64,000 bases of DNA from JAICMB01 sp035295125 (GTDB lineage: Bacteria > Acidobacteriota > Terriglobia > Bryobacterales > Bryobacteraceae): assembly GCA_035295125.1 (NCBI GenBank), contig DATGJP010000095.1, forward strand, positions 62,001 to 126,000. The letters run 5' to 3'. The notes beneath the pieces are model-generated. The model saw nothing but the letters and a program-made list of their open reading frames with translations, was not told the DNA's origin and ran no database searches. How positions within the stretch are numbered: position 1 is the stretch's first letter; every line of letters starts with the position of its first letter. Both the position numbers and the translations under genes were made by a program. Of the stretch, positions 8,879 to 17,189 are shown piece after piece.

Positions 8879-11488
8879 TTACTCCCCACTCTGCTGCAGC
8901 AGCTTCGCGACGAGAGCCGTCCAACCGGTCTGGTGGCTGGCGCCGAGCCCCGCCGCCGTGTCGCCGTCGAAGTACTCATGGAACGGGACGTAGTCGCGAA
9001 AGTTCGGATCGGTTTGAAACTTCTCATTGGCGCCAAATATGGGGCGGCGGCCGTCGGCATCGCGAAGAAAGATCCTGGAGAGGCGGCGTGAAAGCTCCGT
9101 CGCCACATCACGCAGGTTCATTTTGCGCCCCGAACCGGTGGGGCATTCCACCTGGAACTCGTCGCCGAAGTAGTGATGGAAGCGCTGCAGCGATTCGATC
9201 ATGAGGTAGTTGACCGGAAACCATACCGGGCCGCGCCAGTTTGAGTTTCCGCCGAACATGTCGGTACGCGATTCGGAGGGTTCATAGTCGACGCGGTAGG
9301 TGCGCCCGTCGACCTGAACAATGAAGGGATGGTCCTTGTGGCAGCGGGAGAGGGACCGGAGACCGTGCGGAGAGAGAAACTCATTCTCATCGAGCATGGT
9401 CGTCAGAATACGCAGCAGCTTGGGACGCTGCACCATCGCGAGCAGGCGGCGCTCCTCGACGCCACACCTGGTCATGGACGCGATGTTTCCAGCAAGATCG
9501 GGCCGGTGTTGCGCAAACCAGTTCATGCGCCGCTTGAATCCGGGGAGGGCGTCGATCTCGGATTGCTCGATCGTCGCGACGGCGAACAGGGGAATGAGTC
9601 CGACGATAGACCGCACGCGCATCGGCTGTTTGCGTCCCTCGGGATTACGCAGCCAGTCGTAATAGAATCCATCGACTTCGTCCCATAATCCACCGTCCCC
9701 CACTCGATTTATGGCGCTGGCGATATAGAGGAAGTGTTCAAAGAATTTGCTGGCGGTGTCCTCGTACGCGGGATCATGCGGGGCGAGGTCAATGGCGATT
9801 TTCAGCATCATGAGGCAGTACATCGCCATCCATGCGGTGCCGTCGGCCTGTTCAATGAAGCCTCCGGTTGGCAGCGGCTTACTGCGGTCGAAGACGCCGA
9901 TGTTATCCAGACCCAGGAAGCCACCCTCGAAAATGTTGTTGCCTTCGGAATCCTTGCGATTGACCCACCACGTGAAATTCATGAGCAGCTTGTGATAGGC
10001 GGCTTCGAGGAATTCATAATCGGGCTTGCCCTGGAGTTTCCAGTCGATCTTGAACACGCGCCAGCAGGACCAGGCGTGCACCGGCGGATTCACGTCGCTG
10101 AACTCCCATTCATAGGCCGGGAGCTGACCGTTGGGCGCCATGTACCATTCGCGCAGAAACAGCGAGAGCTGGCTCTTGGCGTAGTTAGGGTCAATAAGGG
10201 CGAACGGAATCATGTGGAAGGCGAGATCCCATGCGGCGTACCAGGGGTATTCCCACTTGTCGGGCATCGAGATGACGTCATCGTTGTAGAGATGGACCCA
10301 GGAACTGTTGCGCCCGGTGCGATGCTGCGGCGGGGGCGGAGGAAAGGCCGGGTCGCCGTCGAGCCACTGCTGCACGATGTAGTGATAAAACTGCTTACTC
10401 CACAGCAAACCGGCAAAGGCCTGGCGCTGCACGCGGCGGCCATCCTCGGAAAGACAGTCGGGGGCGAAACTGTAGAACTCATCCGCTTCCCGAATGCGGG
10501 TAGTGAAAACGGAGTCAAAATCGGGTTCGGGTTCGTTTTCCTGGTGCAGGCGGAAGCGATAGATACGCGATTCGCCGGGTTGGAAGGTGTCCTGATACCA
10601 GGCACACCATTTGGTACCGGTTCCGGATGGGTTTACGGCTTCGCTGCGTCCGTGAATGATGCGCTCGTGGAAGCCATCCTTGGCGAATGGATGGCCGGAG
10701 TCGTAACCGAAAAGACGCTGTGTGTTGGTTTCGTTGTCGGTGAATAAGGATGGCGGATTGCCGTCATAGTGGAAGATGAGCGTGCCCAGTGTTTGTTCGT
10801 GCGCCTCGATGGAAGCATCGTCTTTCTGGCGCATCTCGGGCTTTGGCGTGCCGTAGCCCCACGACCAGGTGTTGCGAAACCAGAGTGTCGGCAGGAAATG
10901 CAGCGGAGCAGGGTCGGGACCGCGATTCACGATAGTGACCCGGATGAGAATGTCGTCTACGCCCGCCTTCGCATACTCGGCGAAGATGTCGAAATAGCGG
11001 TCGTCGTTGAGTATTCCCGTGTCGATCAATTCGTACTCGGGCAAGGCGCGGGTCCGATGGCTGCTGACGTCAATCAAAGGATCGTAGGGAAACTCCGCCT
11101 GCGTGTACTTATAGAGCCCCTTCATGTAGGAGTGGGTTGGGGAGGAGTCGAGGTAATAGTAGTATTCTTTGACGTCTTCGCCGTGGTTTCCTTGGGGTCC
11201 GGAGAGTCCGAAGAGGCGCTCTTTCAAAATCGGATCGCGGCCATTCCAGAATGCCAGCGCGAAACAAAGGCGCTGATGGTTATCGCTAATGCCGAGGATA
11301 CCGTCTTCGGTCCAACGATAAGCACGGGAACGGGATTGATCGAAATTAAAATATCGCCAGGCATCGCCGTCGGCGCTATAGTCTTCGCGGGGATTTCCCC
11401 AGGCGCGTTCTGTGAGGTAGGGTCCCCAGCGCGACCAGTATTTCTCGCGGCGCTGCGTCTCGAGGAGGCGTTCGTTCTCAGCGGGCAT
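8879..11488 (-). CDS. GH63/MGH1-like glycoside hydrolase (glucosidase)
   Basis: 869 residues resembling bacterial relatives of processing alpha-glucosidase (GH63, MGH1-like). The (alpha/alpha)6 barrel region has WYAAWDLAFHMIPF around residue 421, where the family keeps an acid residue. NSNWRGPVWFPVNYLMIESL and FHEYFDGDTAAGLGA lie near the C-terminus, as in other members. The N-terminal half (RAWGNPREDYSADGDAW, GNHGEDVKEYYYYLDSSPTH) is typical of the proteins annotated simply as glucosidase. No signal peptide is seen, so it is probably cytoplasmic. The substrate is likely an alpha-glucoside, perhaps glucosylglycerate or a trehalose-like compound; that is a guess. It is transcribed alone towards the AsmA gene. 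Confidence 0.85.
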   Translation of the reverse strand: MPAENERLLETQRREKYWSRWGPYLTERAWGNPREDYSADGDAWRYFNFDQSRSRAYRWTEDGILGISDNHQRLCFALAFWNGRDPILKERLFGLSGPQGNHGEDVKEYYYYLDSSPTHSYMKGLYKYTQAEFPYDPLIDVSSHRTRALPEYELIDTGILNDDRYFDIFAEYAKAGVDDILIRVTIVNRGPDPAPLHFLPTLWFRNTWSWGYGTPKPEMRQKDDASIEAHEQTLGTLIFHYDGNPPSLFTDNETNTQRLFGYDSGHPFAKDGFHERIIHGRSEAVNPSGTGTKWCAWYQDTFQPGESRIYRFRLHQENEPEPDFDSVFTTRIREADEFYSFAPDCLSEDGRRVQRQAFAGLLWSKQFYHYIVQQWLDGDPAFPPPPPQHRTGRNSSWVHLYNDDVISMPDKWEYPWYAAWDLAFHMIPFALIDPNYAKSQLSLFLREWYMAPNGQLPAYEWEFSDVNPPVHAWSCWRVFKIDWKLQGKPDYEFLEAAYHKLLMNFTWWVNRKDSEGNNIFEGGFLGLDNIGVFDRSKPLPTGGFIEQADGTAWMAMYCLMMLKIAIDLAPHDPAYEDTASKFFEHFLYIASAINRVGDGGLWDEVDGFYYDWLRNPEGRKQPMRVRSIVGLIPLFAVATIEQSEIDALPGFKRRMNWFAQHRPDLAGNIASMTRCGVEERRLLAMVQRPKLLRILTTMLDENEFLSPHGLRSLSRCHKDHPFIVQVDGRTYRVDYEPSESRTDMFGGNSNWRGPVWFPVNYLMIESLQRFHHYFGDEFQVECPTGSGRKMNLRDVATELSRRLSRIFLRDADGRRPIFGANEKFQTDPNFRDYVPFHEYFDGDTAAGLGASHQTGWTALVAKLLQQSGE

Positions 11489-11545
11489 TTTTGTCAGGTA
11501 TTACAGGGCCTCTGATTCTTCGCGTGCCGCGACGATTTGGAGGAT

Positions 11546-11673
11546 GTAGAAGGGTGAAGCAGGCTGTTTCGCCTTCGCGATGGGCGGTTTAACAACCCGC
11601 CGCGGGCTAACAGCCTGCATTACAGGCGTCATCAAACTCGCGGTTCCCGAGGCTAAGTGGCATTGCTCCACCC
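11546..11673. repeat. Intergenic palindromic repeat, copy 1
   Basis: Between the glucosidase start and the ApbE stop. It opens with GTAGAAGGGTGAAGCAGGC, then has a GGTTTAACAACCC hairpin and CAGCCTGCATTACAGGC (to 11627). The right part, 11628-11673 (ATCAAACTCGCGGTTCCCGA, later AGTGGCAT), closely matches 42836-42896 in copy 2. It lacks the left GATGCAGG arm that copies 2 and 3 have. Confidence 0.75.
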
Positions 11674-11697
11674 GTCTATGGCGTCTCATACAAGTCA

Positions 11698-12624
11698 TCA
11701 ACGTACCACGCCGGCCATTACGAACACCTGGACGTCGGCGTATCGTTTCGCGAGCTTTCTTCCCGCAGTCTCGCCGAGGACGCTAATCGCAGTTGCAAGC
11801 CCGTCGGCGACGATTCCATGCGGTGCGACGACGCTGACAGTGATCGATGTGGTGAGCGCAATTCCGGTTGAGGGGTCGACGATGTGTGAGTAGCGCTTGC
11901 CGTTGGCTTCGAGGTACTGCTCGGAATCGCCGGACGTGGAAACAGCGGCATTATTCAACTCCACAGCGCTGTCGGAGGCGGCGATCGCGATCTTCCACGC
12001 CCCACCGAAAGCCAAGTCGCCGCCTGCCGCGACAAGAGCGCGCTGGATGCCAAGCCGTTTCAAAACCGCCAGCGCTTCGTCCGCGGCGTATCCTTTTGCG
12101 ATTCCGCCCACGTCCAACTGCATGCGATCCTGATCGAGCAACACCGTGCGCGCGCGTTCGTCGAGGTGTAGCTTGGTGTAGCCGCAATGCGCAAGCGCGG
12201 CGTCGAGTGCATCGGGGTCGGGGTATTGCTTCTGACGGCGGGCTTCGCGCCACATCCTGGTGACGGGCCCCACGGTGACGTCGAAGGCGCCTCCACTGCG
12301 CTCGGCGAGGGACTGCGACGCTGCCAGCACCCGAAACAGATCGCCGCTAATCTTCATGGGATGATGCACGGCGGAGCTCGATACGCGGTTCAGTTCGCTC
12401 TCGGGCTTGTAGTCGGACAGGATGTCATCGAGCTGCGCGACGCGATCGAATGCGGCACGGAAGGCGCTTTTCGCCTGCTGTTCGGTTTCGGCGTACAGCT
12501 TGATACTGAACAGCGTACCCATGTGCGGCTCGACCGCTTCGAAGAGGTGCGGTTCGACCGCTTGCGCGCAGAGAGGCGCCAAGGCAAGCAGCCAGACGCT
12601 ACTGTTCGTCGTGCTCCACCCCAC
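11698..12624 (-). CDS. apbE: ApbE family FAD:protein FMN transferase
   Basis: About 308 residues. ApbE attaches FMN covalently to threonine in target flavoproteins on the outer side of the inner membrane. Motifs visible: MGTLFSIKLYAE near the N-terminus, SGGAFDVTVGPV, DVGGIAKGYAADEAL (the FAD-contacting signature), AAGGDLAFGG, YSHIVDPSTGIAL, and the terminal ADGLATAISVLG with the metal-binding aspartate. The open frame reaches up to 12702, but GTG 12624 gives a short hydrophobic leader (SVWLLALAPLCAQA) and a 26-base overlap with the upstream SUMF1-like gene. No obvious flavoprotein target such as NqrC or RnfG lies nearby. It is last in a three-gene operon. Confidence 0.88.
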   Translation of the reverse strand: MGWSTTNSSVWLLALAPLCAQAVEPHLFEAVEPHMGTLFSIKLYAETEQQAKSAFRAAFDRVAQLDDILSDYKPESELNRVSSSAVHHPMKISGDLFRVLAASQSLAERSGGAFDVTVGPVTRMWREARRQKQYPDPDALDAALAHCGYTKLHLDERARTVLLDQDRMQLDVGGIAKGYAADEALAVLKRLGIQRALVAAGGDLAFGGAWKIAIAASDSAVELNNAAVSTSGDSEQYLEANGKRYSHIVDPSTGIALTTSITVSVVAPHGIVADGLATAISVLGETAGRKLAKRYADVQVFVMAGVVR

Positions 12625-13555
12625 TGTTCCAATAACGATACATCTCTTCGGCCGCGGGTACACGAGCCGGGCGGACCAGCCGGAAGCCAAGCCATTGGGC
12701 ATCCGTCATGTACCAGATGCTTTTCGGCAGTTGGGGGTCCTGTTCCTTCCAACTTGCGTCGGAAGCAACCCGTGACGTGCATCGCACCATGTCCGCCGGG
12801 TCATTCCACGAACCGCCTCGAACCGCGTGCGGATACGGCCCCGTTGGCCTAACCCAGGGGTTCGTTTGCGCGGCTGCGTTATAGGGTGCGTAGCCGTCGA
12901 GCGTCCATTCCATTACGTTTCCCAGCATGTCGAAGAGTCCCCAGGCGTTCGGTTTCCTGGTTGCCACCTGCTGGTATTTGGACTTGCTATTGGCGGCGTA
13001 CCAGGCATAGTCACCGAGCGGAGTTGGATCGTCGCCGCCCCCGCGGCAGGCATATTCCCACTCGGCTTCGGTCGGGAGCCGGTAGAACTCACCGGTTTTG
13101 GCGCTCAACCATTCCGCGTATTTATTTGCCGCATGTTGCGTCATGCTGATCGCGGGATATCCGTTGATGCCCATGCCGAAGCTCATCTCCATGTACGGGC
13201 GAGTCGGCGTGCTGACCGCATCCACGGAGGGATCTTTGTCTTTCTGGAACATGAAGAGGCGGTATTCATCCCACGTCACCTCGTGCGCCTGCATCCAGAA
13301 GGCGTCGACCCGGACCCTGTGCGTGGGCTCTTCGTTAGCTTTGTGGGTCGAGCCCATCAGGAACTCCCCTGCGGGGATCGACAGCATTTCGTAGGAGACC
13401 GTGGTGTTCGGAATCGTCACCTTGTAGCGAGCGGCCTTTTCGTATTGGTGGGCAACGATACTTTCGTGGATGCGGTTCACGGTCGCATGCTCGTCTGCAG
13501 CAGTGGCGGCGAGCGGGGCGCCAATCCAGAAGACAAACAGCAACCGACTACGCAA
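12599..13555 (-). CDS. SUMF1/formylglycine-generating-enzyme family protein, secreted
   Basis: 318 residues with a signal peptide (LLFVFWIGAPLAATAADE). The SUMF1 fold covers about residues 55-300: IPAGEFLMGST, VTWDEYRLFM, YRLPTEAEWEYACRGG, WGLFDMLGNVMEWTLDGY, AVRGGSWND and the final WLGFRLVR. True formylglycine-generating enzymes bind copper through two cysteines near the C-terminus. Here only one cysteine (MVRCTSR) is seen in that region, so sulfatase activation is doubtful and no sulfatase lies in the window. It more likely belongs to the wider family of SUMF1-fold proteins with other roles. It overlaps the oxidoreductase gene by 8 bases and apbE by 26. Confidence 0.88.
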   Translation of the reverse strand: MRSRLLFVFWIGAPLAATAADEHATVNRIHESIVAHQYEKAARYKVTIPNTTVSYEMLSIPAGEFLMGSTHKANEEPTHRVRVDAFWMQAHEVTWDEYRLFMFQKDKDPSVDAVSTPTRPYMEMSFGMGINGYPAISMTQHAANKYAEWLSAKTGEFYRLPTEAEWEYACRGGGDDPTPLGDYAWYAANSKSKYQQVATRKPNAWGLFDMLGNVMEWTLDGYAPYNAAAQTNPWVRPTGPYPHAVRGGSWNDPADMVRCTSRVASDASWKEQDPQLPKSIWYMTDAQWLGFRLVRPARVPAAEEMYRYWNSGVEHDEQ

Positions 13556-14834
13556 ACTTCGTAATCCCCGGCAGTGCCCTCGGAGGTACTTCGTGACTTC
13601 CGTTCCAATCGATGCGGTCGGGGACCAGCCTCTCGTTCGAGTTCAGCGCCTGGTCCCAGGTGATCTGCTGGCCGGTGTAGGCGGCCATGCGGCCCATCAT
13701 CGCGAGAAGCGTGCTTGTGGCCATGCGCTTGCCGTCGTTGATGGGATCGTTGCGGCGAATGGCGGCAAACAGGACGTCGTGTTCGCGCTGGTACATGTCG
13801 TATTTCTGGCCGTTCCACGTCCAGTTGTTCTTGCCCTCAATGCGCGGAACGGGTCCGCGTCCGATGGTGCAGGCGCCGTCTACGCCAAGCATGTAGTCGG
13901 AGTTTTCGTTATAGCAGCCCTCGATCTGGCGGTTGGCGAGGAAAGCTCGCACGCCGTTTGGATAAATGTAATTGACCTCGAAATGGTCGTAGATATTGCC
14001 GCCTTCCGCGGGGATGGTGCGGCCGCCCACTCCGACGCAGCTCACCGGCGGCTCATCGTGCATGGCCCAAGCAATTTTGTCGGCGCTGTGCACGGCTTGC
14101 TCGACGAGGCTGTCACCGCACAGCCAGACGAAGTTGTACCAGTTGCGGATCTGCCATTCTATGTCACTCATGCCGGCGGGACGTGTGCTTGCCGGGGGCA
14201 TTGGTTTTACCGGGCTCGTGTAATAGGTCGCATAATATGCGACCAGCTTGCCCATGGCGCCGTCCTCGATCTGTTTGAAGGTGTCCTGGATCATGCTGTT
14301 GTAACGCCAGCAGAATCCGGCCACGAGGGAGAGCTTTTTGGCCTTCGCCTTTTCGGACGTGTCCAGCACTGCGCGAACGCCGGGCGCATCGGTGGCGATA
14401 GGCTTTTCGCAAAAGACATGCTTGCCGGCATCGATGCAGGCTGCCAGGTGGACCGGACGAAAGCCGGGCGGAGTCGCGAGCAGGACCACGTCGACATTGT
14501 CGACCACCTGCTTGTAGGCGTCGAGGCCTAGGAACTGCCGCTGCTGCTCGACCTTCACACGGTCGGCGGTTTTCTGGATCTTCTTCAACGTCTCGAGCGA
14601 TTTTTCAATTTGAGAGCGATCGATGTCGGCGACTGCAGTGAGCTCCGTGTAGTCGTCGGCCTTCAAGGCCTGGGATGCCGCCCCCGTTCCGCGTCCGCCA
14701 CAGCCGACCAGCCCTACCTTGATGGCATTTGTAACGGTCTGCGCGGAAATAATGGCGGGGAATCCGGTCGCCAAAGCGGCGCCGGCGGCCCTCAGGAAAT
14801 CACGGCGTTCGGAACGGGCAGGTTGATCGTCCAT
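13548..14834 (-). CDS. Gfo/Idh/MocA family oxidoreductase with Tat signal
   Basis: About 428 residues. The N-terminus has a twin-arginine signal (SERRDFLRAAG then ALATGFPAIISAQ), so it is exported folded with its cofactor. The NAD(P)-binding Rossmann domain starts at IKVGLVGCGGRGTGA, and the family's catalytic-loop motif appears as GKHVFCEKPIATDAPGV. The C-terminal alpha/beta domain carries WYNFVWLCGDSLVEQAVHS, typical of the secreted acidobacterial and planctomycete members. Substrates in this group are usually sugars or sugar acids; this one is unknown. The frame opens at TTG 14864, with ATGs at 14849 and 14834; 14834 is preferred because a purine-rich GAAAGAG precedes it. First gene of the operon with the SUMF1-like gene and apbE. 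Confidence 0.9.
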   Translation of the reverse strand: MDDQPARSERRDFLRAAGAALATGFPAIISAQTVTNAIKVGLVGCGGRGTGAASQALKADDYTELTAVADIDRSQIEKSLETLKKIQKTADRVKVEQQRQFLGLDAYKQVVDNVDVVLLATPPGFRPVHLAACIDAGKHVFCEKPIATDAPGVRAVLDTSEKAKAKKLSLVAGFCWRYNSMIQDTFKQIEDGAMGKLVAYYATYYTSPVKPMPPASTRPAGMSDIEWQIRNWYNFVWLCGDSLVEQAVHSADKIAWAMHDEPPVSCVGVGGRTIPAEGGNIYDHFEVNYIYPNGVRAFLANRQIEGCYNENSDYMLGVDGACTIGRGPVPRIEGKNNWTWNGQKYDMYQREHDVLFAAIRRNDPINDGKRMATSTLLAMMGRMAAYTGQQITWDQALNSNERLVPDRIDWNGSHEVPPRALPGITKFA

Positions 14835-14969
14835 GGCTCTTTCGCCCATTGTGGCATATGACAAAATTCGATTGATCCAGACGCACCCTAAATAGAAACG
14901 GCGGAAAAATTCTGCAACTCTGGATTGGTCGGTTATTAACCGGAGAACTTCTCACCGCGCCGAAGCAGC

Positions 14970-15480
14970 AGAGTTCAATGTGGGCCGGTCGGCGAGCGGC
15001 ACAATGCCGAATCGCCCTCCGCAGTTTGGCCATTGGCAAAACCGTGCGTGCGGGACTTGCGCCCCTTGTTCAAATCCCGTGCATTCAAAACACCGGTGAA
15101 TGCGAGCGGGCCGAGCCTGCCGCGCCAGGATTCCCAGAAAATCGGCCCGATGTAACAGGATGACGGCCGCCCCAAGGAACCTCGGAGAGTACCGTTCCGT
15201 TCGACCGTTCGCAATCCGGCGGTGACGCCCGCCGGACCGTGTGCGCGAATCTCGCTTGGCCGAATGCGTGCCCCACCTTGGCTCGCAACCTGTTGAGCCG
15301 TAAAGGTGGCGCAGGCGGTTTCGCCTGCGCATGCCGCTCTCAAAGACTTCTGCCACGGGCTGCTAGCGTAGCTCCGCGGCCCGTCGGTAAACATGGGCTT
15401 CGAATCCTGTTTTTTCGAGCGCAGTCGCAGCCGTTAAACCTCCGATCCCGCCGCCAACAATAAACACCCGTAAGACATGC
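14970..15480 (-). pseudogene. Relic of an FAD-dependent monooxygenase
   Basis: Read on the minus strand from about 15467, the frame gives VFIVGGGIGGLTAATALEK and then a helix-strand ending RRAAELR, the FAD-binding start of UbiH/salicylate-hydroxylase-type enzymes. It stops at TAG (15365-15363), where intact relatives continue with EVGAG. The same frame later yields LLHRADFLGILAR and CTGFEQGAQVPHARF. A shifted frame then gives FANGQTAEGDSALC, matching the usual order of that family (HRADL, TGFEQ, FADG...A.GD). At least one stop and one frameshift separate these parts, and the REP-like hairpin 15309-15330 lies between them. The C-terminal two thirds are missing. The rest of 14835-15539 shows no intact gene. 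Confidence 0.72.
15309..15330. repeat. REP-like hairpin inside the monooxygenase relic
   Basis: GCGCAGGCG, a GTTT loop and CGCCTGCGC form a perfect 9-bp stem. On the minus strand it matches the hairpin at 911-927 and continues into CACCTTTAC, resembling that copy's CACCCCTCCAC tail. Confidence 0.6.
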
Positions 15481-15539
15481 TTTAGCTTGTCAGGATCGCA
15501 CGAATATTACTCTCCATAACCTGTTAAATTGGGAACGTT

Positions 15540-17189
15540 GTGCGCCGCATAACGTTGTCGTTGTTTCTCTGTTTCTGCGCTGTCGGCCGCTTTGAAATGC
15601 GAGCCCAGCAGGCGCCCGCCGGCTCCATTGCGGGCGTCGTCCTCGATGCCGCGACCAAAGATCCGATCCGCCGCGCGATCGTGCGGCTGTCGACTGTGGG
15701 CGACAATCCACAGGATGCCGTCGCCTGGACCGATTCCAACGGCCGCTTCGCCTTCGGATTCCTCCAAGCCGGGCGATACCAACTCGTCGCCTCGAAGGAT
15801 GGTTATGCCGCGTCACTTTTCGGCCGCGAAACTACGAGCCGACTTCCAGCCGTAATCAAACTCGCTGCTGGCGAGAACCGTGTGGACTTCGTGTTCCGGT
15901 TGGAACATCCCGCCACGATCTCGGGAACGGTTTTTGACGAGGATGGAGAGCCGCTTCCCGGTGTGCCGGTCAATGCCATGCGTCAAGGGTTTATTCGCGG
16001 CGAAAAGCAGCTCATGCCCGGGCCTTCTGCCGCAACCGACGTGCACGGTCACTATACTGTCTCAATCCCAGGGTCCGGGAAGTACGTTCTTGTTACCAGG
16101 CACGTATTTCAAAACACCATGAAAGCACAGGCGGAAGTCTCGGCGACCCAGCAGCAGCGGCAGTATGTTTATACGGAGCAGTTCTATCCCGGAACGGACC
16201 AGGAATCTGCAGCCGTGCCGCTTACGGTCAACCCCGGTGTGCAGATCAAGAATATTGATTTTCGTATGACTGCCCGCCCCGCTCTCACATTGCGTGGACA
16301 TGTCGCGTTGCCCCCGGGCGTGCCGCAGTCGGCCCAGGTAAACGTCAACCTCTACCAGCCAGGGATTGCTTATGGCTTACATCTCGGGGCCATGGTGATG
16401 CAGCCGAATTTTGAATTCACCTTCGGCAATCTCGGTCCGACAACGTACGTGCTGATGGCACATCTTGCTGCGGAAGGAAAAGAGTATCAAGGCTTGCGTC
16501 GGGTGGACGTCACCGATCAACAGCCGGTTCAGGATGTCGCCATAACTCTTGACCCAGCCAAAGAGTTATCGGGGCAAGTCACCATCACCGGACCGGATGC
16601 AGCCAAGCATCATGCGGATACCGTGAGCCTGACCCCGCACGACCGAACCCAATCGCCGCAGCAGAACCTTCAAGCTAAAGTGAACCCCGACGGCACGTTT
16701 CACTTCAGCAACGTTCCTACCGGGGTGTGGGATATCGGTCCCGGACCAATACCGCGCGGCGGATACATCAAATCGATGTCCCTGGGCGACAAGGACGTTT
16801 TAACCGAGAAGATGGAAATTACCGCGTCCAATAGCGCGCCGCTGAAAATCGTCATTGGGACAAGAGGCGCCGTCCTCACCGCCGACGTGACGGATGCCAA
16901 CGATCAGCCCGTGCGGGCGGAGCTGGTTCTCGCCCCGGATGGCAAGTTCCACCACGTTTTCAGCTTCTACCGGGTGGCCATCACCGATGATGAAGGCCAT
17001 TTCAAAATGAACGGGCTCACACCCGGCACCTACAAAATCTACGCCTTCGACGAATCGCCCGGGCAAGTCGGCGACCCTGATCTTCTAACACCCTATGAGC
17101 AGTTGGGGACCGCCTTGGAACTAAAAGATGCCGAGGAGACGTCTGTGAAGTTGCACCTCATTCCCGTGAAAAAGGAAGGGCAGCAATGA
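15540..17189 (+). CDS. Secreted carboxypeptidase-regulatory-like protein, type A, copy 1
   Basis: 549 residues, GTG start, signal peptide (ITLSLFLCFCAVGRFEMRAQ). An N-terminal carboxypeptidase-regulatory-like beta domain (GSIAGVVLDAATKDPIRRA, then WTDSNGRFAFGFLQAGRYQL) is followed by a second one (ATISGTVFDEDGEPLPG). Further beta-sandwich modules continue to the end, including a late one with MNGLTPGTYKIYAFDE. It is probably a periplasmic or surface protein with no visible catalytic residues. It aligns over its whole length with the gene at 18850 (AVAWTD..GRF.FGFL.AG, PALTL.G, ELSGQVTI/ELTGQVSV). First gene of the A-B-A-B operon; its stop overlaps the next start by 4 bases (ATGA). Confidence 0.85.
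   Translation: MRRITLSLFLCFCAVGRFEMRAQQAPAGSIAGVVLDAATKDPIRRAIVRLSTVGDNPQDAVAWTDSNGRFAFGFLQAGRYQLVASKDGYAASLFGRETTSRLPAVIKLAAGENRVDFVFRLEHPATISGTVFDEDGEPLPGVPVNAMRQGFIRGEKQLMPGPSAATDVHGHYTVSIPGSGKYVLVTRHVFQNTMKAQAEVSATQQQRQYVYTEQFYPGTDQESAAVPLTVNPGVQIKNIDFRMTARPALTLRGHVALPPGVPQSAQVNVNLYQPGIAYGLHLGAMVMQPNFEFTFGNLGPTTYVLMAHLAAEGKEYQGLRRVDVTDQQPVQDVAITLDPAKELSGQVTITGPDAAKHHADTVSLTPHDRTQSPQQNLQAKVNPDGTFHFSNVPTGVWDIGPGPIPRGGYIKSMSLGDKDVLTEKMEITASNSAPLKIVIGTRGAVLTADVTDANDQPVRAELVLAPDGKFHHVFSFYRVAITDDEGHFKMNGLTPGTYKIYAFDESPGQVGDPDLLTPYEQLGTALELKDAEETSVKLHLIPVKKEGQQ

Noticed and set aside
9734..10747. 337-codon plus-strand open frame
   Set aside because: It is antisense to the GH63-like glucosidase, which has clear family motifs; the plus-strand translation resembles nothing.
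12599..13555. True formylglycine-generating enzyme that activates a sulfatase
   Set aside because: Only one cysteine is seen where the enzyme needs two, and no sulfatase gene is present.
13470..14531. 353-codon plus-strand open frame
   Set aside because: Antisense to the Gfo/Idh/MocA oxidoreductase and SUMF1-like genes; it arises from GC-rich codon structure.
15066..15085. TTCAAATC sequence like a tRNA T-loop
   Set aside because: The flanking bases do not pair and no acceptor or anticodon stem can be drawn.
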